Origin: JBFGWM01 sp041588495
GTDB lineage: Bacteria; Pseudomonadota; Gammaproteobacteria; Pseudomonadales; JBFGWM01
Direction of reading: 5' to 3'
Assembly: GCA_041588495.1 (NCBI GenBank)
Contig: JBFGWM010000104.1
Coordinates: 1-9,160, forward strand
Length of the DNA: 9,160 nucleotides
Below, one piece after another: positions 5,296-9,160 of this stretch. Positions within the stretch are counted from its first letter, which is position 1; each line of letters starts with the position of its first letter. The notes under the pieces were generated by a model. That model was given only the letters and a program-made list of their open reading frames with translations, did no database searches and had not been told where the DNA came from. The position numbers were made by a program, and so were the translations under genes.

Positions 5296-6480
5296 GTGAC
5301 CGACAACGCCCTGATGCAGACCTACAAGCGCCTGCCCGTCGCCTTCGAGCGTGGCGCCGGCGCGTGGCTGTATGACAGCAGCGAACGCGCGTACCTCGAT
5401 GCCCTCGCCGGAATCGCCGTCTGCGTGCTGGGCCACTCGCACCCGGCGGTGACGCGTGCCATCACCGCCCAGGCGGGACGCCTGATTCACACCTCGAACA
5501 TCTACGAGATTCCCGCGCAGACCCGGCTCGCCGAGCGCCTGTGCGCGGTCTCGGGACTCGACCGGGTGTTTTTCGGCAACTCCGGCGCGGAGGCGAACGA
5601 GGCGGCAATCAAGCTCGCGCGCCTGCACGGACACCACCGCGATATCGAGAAGCCGGCCATCGTGGTCATGGAAGGGGCTTTCCACGGTCGTACCCTGGCC
5701 ACCCTGACGGCCACGGGCAACCGCCGGGTCCAGGCCGGATTCGAGCCCCTGGTCAGCGGTTTCGTGCGCTGCCCGTGGAACGACCCGGAAGCGCTGGAGC
5801 ATATCGCCCGCAACAACACCAGTGTCGCCGCCGTGCTGCTGGAGCCGATCCAGGGGGAAGGCGGTATCCGCATCCCCGACCCCGGCTACCTCGCCGAGGT
5901 ACGCCGCATCTGTGACGCGCACGGCTGGCTGATGATGCTCGACGAGATCCAGACCGGAAACGGCCGCACCGGGGAATTTTTCGCCTGCCAGGGCGCGGGC
6001 GTGAAGCCGGACGTCATCTCCGTGGCCAAGGGTCTCGGCAACGGCATTCCGATCGGCGCCTGTATCGCCGGCGGCGCCGCGGCCGACCTGTTCCAGCCCG
6101 GCAACCACGGTTCCACGTTCGGCGGCAATCCCCTGTCCTGCACGGTCGGCCTGGCGGTGCTGGACGTGATTGAGCAGGAAGGCCTGCCGGCACATGCTGC
6201 CGTGATCGGCCAGCGGATCGTGTCCGGCCTGCGCGATGCGACGGGCGACCTCGAGTGCGTGCGCGACGTGCGCGGCGCTGGACTGATGATCGGCGTCGAA
6301 CTCGACCGCCCGTGCGGCGCACTGGTGGAGGCGGCCCTGCAACGCGGTCTGCTGATCAACGTCACCGCGGAAAGCGTCATCCGCCTGTTGCCGCCGCTGA
6401 TCCTCACCGAGGACGAGGCGGACACCATCGTCGAGCGGCTGACCGCCGCAATCCGGGAATTTGCCGGCCACACCGGCTGA
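5296..6480 (+). CDS. argD: Acetylornithine aminotransferase (class III PLP enzyme)
   Basis: A 394-residue cytoplasmic PLP enzyme that converts N-acetylglutamate semialdehyde and glutamate to N-acetylornithine and 2-oxoglutarate in arginine synthesis. Many ArgD enzymes also serve as succinyldiaminopimelate aminotransferase in lysine synthesis. Visible are NALMQTYKRLPVAFERG at the start, NSGAEANEAAIKLAR (95-109), FHGRT (129-133), the PLP-contacting D216 in LDEIQTGNGRTGE, the Schiff-base lysine K245 in SVAKGLGNG, and GSTFGGNPL (272-280). The start is the GTG at 5296, where family likeness begins; an earlier GTG at 5251 lies inside the terminator hairpin and adds 15 unlike residues. Length is normal. 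argF follows after 33 bases on the same strand, so the two are probably one transcript. The next nearest alternative would be another ornithine- or succinylornithine-type class III aminotransferase. Confidence 0.93.
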   Translation: MTDNALMQTYKRLPVAFERGAGAWLYDSSERAYLDALAGIAVCVLGHSHPAVTRAITAQAGRLIHTSNIYEIPAQTRLAERLCAVSGLDRVFFGNSGAEANEAAIKLARLHGHHRDIEKPAIVVMEGAFHGRTLATLTATGNRRVQAGFEPLVSGFVRCPWNDPEALEHIARNNTSVAAVLLEPIQGEGGIRIPDPGYLAEVRRICDAHGWLMMLDEIQTGNGRTGEFFACQGAGVKPDVISVAKGLGNGIPIGACIAGGAAADLFQPGNHGSTFGGNPLSCTVGLAVLDVIEQEGLPAHAAVIGQRIVSGLRDATGDLECVRDVRGAGLMIGVELDRPCGALVEAALQRGLLINVTAESVIRLLPPLILTEDEADTIVERLTAAIREFAGHTG

Positions 6481-6513
6481 CCGCGCTCCCCCCAATTTCA
6501 CAGAACCCGAACC

Positions 6514-7434
6514 ATGAATCCCAGGCATTTCCTGACCCTCACCGATTTCACTCCCGACGAGCTGCGCGCCGTGGTGGCCCGCGCCGGCGAACTGCGTCAA
6601 CTGCATTACCGCCGCAAGCCGGGTGAGGTCACACCGGAATTCCTGAAAAACCGGGTGCTGGGAATGATCTTCGAGAAATCCTCGACCCGCACCCGGGTGT
6701 CCTTCGAATCGGCGATGATCCAGGCCGGCGGGGGCGCACTGTTCCTCGCGCCGGACGACACCCAGCTCGGGCGCGGCGAAACCATCGCCGATACCGCGCG
6801 GGTGATCTCGCGGATGGTCGACGCGGTCGTCATCCGCACCTTCGGACACGATCGCATCGAGGAGTTTGCCCGCCACTCGCAGGTGCCGGTGATCAACGCA
6901 TTAACAGACCAGTTCCACCCCTGCCAGTTGCTCGCCGACATGCAGACCTACCAGGAACGGCGCGGCGACATCCGCGGCCGCACCGTGGCGTGGATCGGTG
7001 ATGGCAACAACATGTGCAACTCCTACATCAACGCGGCGCGCCAGTTCGATTTCAATCTGCGCATCGCTTGCCCGGAGGGTTTCGAGCCCGATCCCGCCCT
7101 GGTCGAAGCCAACCGCGACCGCGTCGAGATTCTGCGCAACCCGGTTGCCGCCGCAACCCGCGCCCATCTCGTCACCACCGATGTATGGGCATCCATGGGC
7201 CAGGAAGGCGAGGCACGCGCCCGCGAGCAGGCATTCAAGGGCTACCAGGTCACGCGCAACCTGCTCGACCGTGCACAGGCGGACGTCGCTTTCATGCACT
7301 GCCTGCCCGCCCACCGCGGCGAGGAAGTCAGCGAGGATCTCCTCGAGGATCCGCGCTCGGTGGTCTGGGACCAGGCCGAGAACCGCCTGCACGCCCAGAA
7401 GGCGCTGCTCGAATTCCTGATCGGCGGGCGCTGA
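6514..7434 (+). CDS. argF: Ornithine carbamoyltransferase
   Basis: A 306-residue enzyme that joins carbamoyl phosphate and ornithine to make citrulline, the step before argininosuccinate synthesis. The carbamoyl-phosphate loop SSTRTR (56-61), HPCQ (135-138), the ornithine-side DVWASMGQE (223-231) and HCLPAHRGEEV (262-272, with the catalytic cysteine C263) are all intact. This separates it from aspartate carbamoyltransferase and suggests an active anabolic OTC. The ATG at 6514 begins the normal N-terminus (NPRHFLTLTDFTPDEL); no strong ribosome site is visible. It follows argD by 33 bases, with no terminator or promoter between them. The gap after it to the rimB-like gene is 109 bases and shows no clear terminator. 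Confidence 0.96.
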   Translation: MNPRHFLTLTDFTPDELRAVVARAGELRQLHYRRKPGEVTPEFLKNRVLGMIFEKSSTRTRVSFESAMIQAGGGALFLAPDDTQLGRGETIADTARVISRMVDAVVIRTFGHDRIEEFARHSQVPVINALTDQFHPCQLLADMQTYQERRGDIRGRTVAWIGDGNNMCNSYINAARQFDFNLRIACPEGFEPDPALVEANRDRVEILRNPVAAATRAHLVTTDVWASMGQEGEARAREQAFKGYQVTRNLLDRAQADVAFMHCLPAHRGEEVSEDLLEDPRSVVWDQAENRLHAQKALLEFLIGGR

Positions 7435-7455
7435 CCGGGGCAGGCGCGAAACCTG

Positions 7456-7484
7456 TTGTGCGACCCGGGTCCCGTTGCTACGCT
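7456..7484 (+). promoter_or_regulatory. Putative promoter for the rimB-rimK cluster with palindrome in the spacer
   Basis: TTGTGC (7456-7461) and TACGCT (7479-7484) are spaced by 17 bases. Each hexamer matches the sigma-70 consensus only in part (about three of six). The spacer begins with GACCCGGGTC (7462-7471), a perfect 10-bp palindrome that could be an operator. Transcription would start near 7491, about 53 bases before the ATG at 7544. No terminator after argF was seen, so read-through from the arg genes is also possible. Confidence 0.33.
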
Positions 7485-7543
7485 CCCGAAATGGTCGGAG
7501 AGGGGTTATCCCGCCGGCTTCGCTGCGCCTTGTTGCGCCACCA

Positions 7544-8029
7544 ATGAGCATTTTCATGACTGGACCGGATAAGATTCTGACCGTCGGCTGGCGGGAATGG
7601 GTACGCCTTCCCGAACTGGGGATTCCGCACATCAAGGCCAAGGTCGACACGGGGGCGCGCACCTCGGCGCTGCACGCTTTCGAGCTGGAAACTTTCGAGG
7701 ACGGTGGCGAAAATTTCGTGAAGTTTGCGATCCACCCACTGCAGAACAATACTGACGTCGTGCACACGTGCACCGCGCCGATCGTGGACCAGCGTATGGT
7801 CACCGATTCCGGCGGCCACTCGGAAGAGCGTTTCGTGATCCGCAGCCCGATCGTGCTCGCCGACATGACCTGGCCTGCGGAAATCACCCTGACCTGCCGG
7901 GACACCATGAAATTTCGCATGTTGCTGGGACGCACGGCGATGGCGGGCCGCGTCATTGTCGACCCGGCCGGTTCGTTCCTCCACGGGCGACCGAAACGTT
8001 CCGAGCGCGAGCCTGAGGACCGGGAGTAG
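7544..8029 (+). CDS. rimB: RimB-like retropepsin-type protease ('ATP-dependent zinc protease' family, PF05618)
   Basis: A 161-residue protein. The core shows GWREWVRLPELGIPHIKAKVDTGARTSALHA, with the aspartic-protease-like DTGA at 35-38, then HSEERFVIRSPI (92-103) and MLLGRTAM (126-133) with VDP (139-141). This matches the family once annotated as ATP-dependent zinc protease and now viewed as retropepsin-like; no HExxH zinc motif is present. In Pseudomonas a homologue, RimB, is encoded with RimK and influences glutamate modification of ribosomal protein S6. Here it lies 5 bases upstream of rimK, which supports that role. The start is either ATG 7544 or ATG 7556; neither has a strong ribosome site, and homology begins only near GWREW. 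The C-terminal tail is highly charged. No signal peptide is seen, so it should be cytoplasmic. Confidence 0.85.
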   Translation: MSIFMTGPDKILTVGWREWVRLPELGIPHIKAKVDTGARTSALHAFELETFEDGGENFVKFAIHPLQNNTDVVHTCTAPIVDQRMVTDSGGHSEERFVIRSPIVLADMTWPAEITLTCRDTMKFRMLLGRTAMAGRVIVDPAGSFLHGRPKRSEREPEDRE

Positions 8030-8034
8030 ACCGC

Positions 8035-8955
8035 ATGAAAATCGCAATCCTGTCGCGCAACCGGAAGCTGTACTCCACGCGCCGCATGGTCGAGGCGGCC
8101 GAGGCACGTGGTCACGAGGTGCGGGTCATCGATACCCTGCGCTGCTACATGAACATCGCCAGCCACCACCCGACCATTCACTACCGTGGCGAGGATCTCG
8201 CGGATTTTGACGCCGTGATTCCCCGGATCGGCGCGTCGATCACCTTTTACGGCGCTGCTGTGCTGCGCCAGTTCGAGATGATGAACGTCTACCCCCTCAA
8301 CGAGTCGGTCGCCATCACCCGCTCGCGCGACAAGCTGCGATCCCTGCAATTGCTGTCCCGCAAAGGCATCGGCCTGCCGGTCACCGGCTTCGCCCACTCG
8401 CCCGATGACATTCCCGACCTGCTGAAAATGGTTGGCGGAGCGCCCCTGGTGATCAAGCTGCTGGAGGGCACCCAGGGCATCGGCGTGGTGCTGGCGGAAA
8501 CCCAGAAGGCGGCGGAGAGCGTCATCGAGGCGTTCATGGGCCTGAAGGCCAACATCATGGTCCAGGAATACATCAAGGAAGCCGGCGGAGCGGACATCCG
8601 CTGCTTCGTGGTCGGGGAGAAGGTAATCGCCGCGATGATGCGCCAAGCCCAGCCCGGCGAGTTCCGCTCCAACCTGCACCGTGGCGGGACCGCCAGCCTG
8701 CTGCGCATCACCCCGGAGGAACGTTCCACCGCGGTACGCGCGGCGCGTGCCATGGGGCTCAATGTTGCCGGGGTGGACATCCTGCGCTCCAACCACGGTC
8801 CGGTGGTGATGGAGGTCAATTCCTCGCCCGGCCTGGAAGGTATCGAGACAGCAACCGGAAAGGATGTCGCCAACATCATCATCCAGTTCATGGAAAAAGA
8901 GATCAACGAGAAAGCCACCAGTACCAGCCGCGCACGTACGCGGGGGAAGGGTTAG
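8035..8955 (+). CDS. rimK: Ribosomal protein S6 glutamate ligase RimK (ATP-grasp)
   Basis: A 306-residue protein, close to E. coli RimK over its whole length. RimK adds glutamates to the C-terminus of ribosomal protein S6 using ATP, and can make poly-alpha-glutamate in vitro. The N-terminus MKIAILSRNRKLYS, FDAVIPRIGASITFYG (58-73), LNESVAITRSRDKLRS (88-103), the nucleotide-binding lysine K141 and glycine loop EGTQGIGV (144-151), QEYIKEA (177-183), RSNLHRGG (211-218) and the Mg ligands D248, E260 and N262 (in VDIL and MEVNSSPG) are all present. The C-terminal tail (STSRARTRGKG) is basic and longer than usual. GGGAG lies 8 bases before the ATG. It sits 5 bases after the rimB-like gene and 4 bases before an AstE/AspA-like gene, so the three are probably one operon. 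RimK of Pseudomonas has been reported to respond to c-di-GMP. Confidence 0.96.
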   Translation: MKIAILSRNRKLYSTRRMVEAAEARGHEVRVIDTLRCYMNIASHHPTIHYRGEDLADFDAVIPRIGASITFYGAAVLRQFEMMNVYPLNESVAITRSRDKLRSLQLLSRKGIGLPVTGFAHSPDDIPDLLKMVGGAPLVIKLLEGTQGIGVVLAETQKAAESVIEAFMGLKANIMVQEYIKEAGGADIRCFVVGEKVIAAMMRQAQPGEFRSNLHRGGTASLLRITPEERSTAVRAARAMGLNVAGVDILRSNHGPVVMEVNSSPGLEGIETATGKDVANIIIQFMEKEINEKATSTSRARTRGKG

Positions 8956-8959
8956 ACAG

Positions 8960-9160
8960 ATGCAGGATTCGGATACCGGTTCCAACACGGTGCGTACACG
9001 GGATATCGGAACGGCCCAGGAAAGGGGTACGAAGTCCAAGCGACCACCGTTCCAGCTGCATACGGAGAGTATTGCCCCGGGAACCCGCGCCAGCATCGAA
9101 CTGGAAGCGGCCAAGCTGTACACCCATGCCCCGCTGCACATCCCGGTCGAGGTCATCCAC
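8960..9160 (+). CDS. AstE/AspA-like (succinylglutamate desuccinylase/aspartoacylase family) hydrolase, N-terminal part
   Basis: The ATG at 8960 follows an AAGGG ribosome site (9 bases spacing) and lies 4 bases after the rimK stop; the frame is open to the window edge, giving 67 residues. The first 25 or so are polar and variable. Then RPPFQLHTESIAPGTRASIELEAAKLYTHAPLHIPVEVIH matches, in pattern, the N-terminal beta-rich part of the succinylglutamate desuccinylase/aspartoacylase (COG3608-type) family, which just precedes the zinc motif (HGDE-like). That motif would lie beyond the window, so activity cannot be checked. Family members are M14-fold zinc hydrolases that remove acyl or amino-acid groups. 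Its place directly behind rimB-rimK suggests a function linked to glutamate modification. Confidence 0.7.
   Translation, partial: MQDSDTGSNTVRTRDIGTAQERGTKSKRPPFQLHTESIAPGTRASIELEAAKLYTHAPLHIPVEVIH

Noticed and set aside
5212..6876. Minus-strand open frame opposite argD and the start of argF
   Set aside because: Antisense to two certain enzymes, begins inside argF, and shows no family motif.
6901..9156. Very long minus-strand open frame (about 750 codons) opposite argF, rimB-like and rimK genes
   Set aside because: It crosses four well-supported genes and their gaps on the other strand, and its product has no recognisable domain. It reflects codon-position GC bias.

Overview
The window is GC-rich, densely coded bacterial chromosome with short intergenic gaps. 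The glutaredoxin, RimK and PilZ proteins resemble gammaproteobacterial ones; RimK in particular is close to the E. coli protein along its whole length. Together with the GC content and frequent GTG starts, this suggests a high-GC gammaproteobacterium, perhaps of the Chromatiales/Ectothiorhodospiraceae type. That placement is an inference, not a database result. I see no rRNA, tRNA, CRISPR array, transposase or phage gene.

Layout. (1) Bases 1-262 hold the 3' end of an alkaline-phosphatase-superfamily hydrolase. (2) Bases 290-3012 are a signalling block: a tandem-receiver response regulator (minus strand) divergent from a PilZ-domain protein (plus), then a small membrane-anchored methyl-accepting chemotaxis-type protein (plus). 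No CheA, CheW, CheB or CheR gene lies in the window. (3) Bases 3075-5055, minus strand, carry a hydantoinase B-type (HyuB) subunit gene with no HyuA gene beside it, followed by a CGFS monothiol glutaredoxin (Grx4/GrxD). (4) Bases 5296-7434, plus strand, are argD-argF, encoding acetylornithine aminotransferase and ornithine carbamoyltransferase, two late steps towards citrulline and arginine. A well-formed promoter followed at once by a terminator-type hairpin lies ahead of argD. (5) Bases 7544-9160, plus strand, form a tight three-gene cluster: a RimB-like retropepsin-type protease (formerly called an ATP-dependent zinc protease), RimK (the ATP-grasp ligase that adds glutamates to ribosomal protein S6), and the start of an AstE/AspA-like (M14-fold) deacylase that runs off the window.

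How the parts work together. The argD-argF pair and the rimB-rimK-deacylase cluster are each probably co-transcribed. The last cluster looks like a writer plus candidate erasers for C-terminal glutamate tails, and is the most interesting part of the window. The signalling block joins phosphorylation, c-di-GMP and chemoreceptor-type modules. Its response regulator has lost the phosphoacceptor aspartate in the first receiver only, and a perfect 12-bp palindrome sits between the divergent promoters. Most genes are ordinary housekeeping or regulatory families; the novelty lies in their pairing and in the intergenic control elements.
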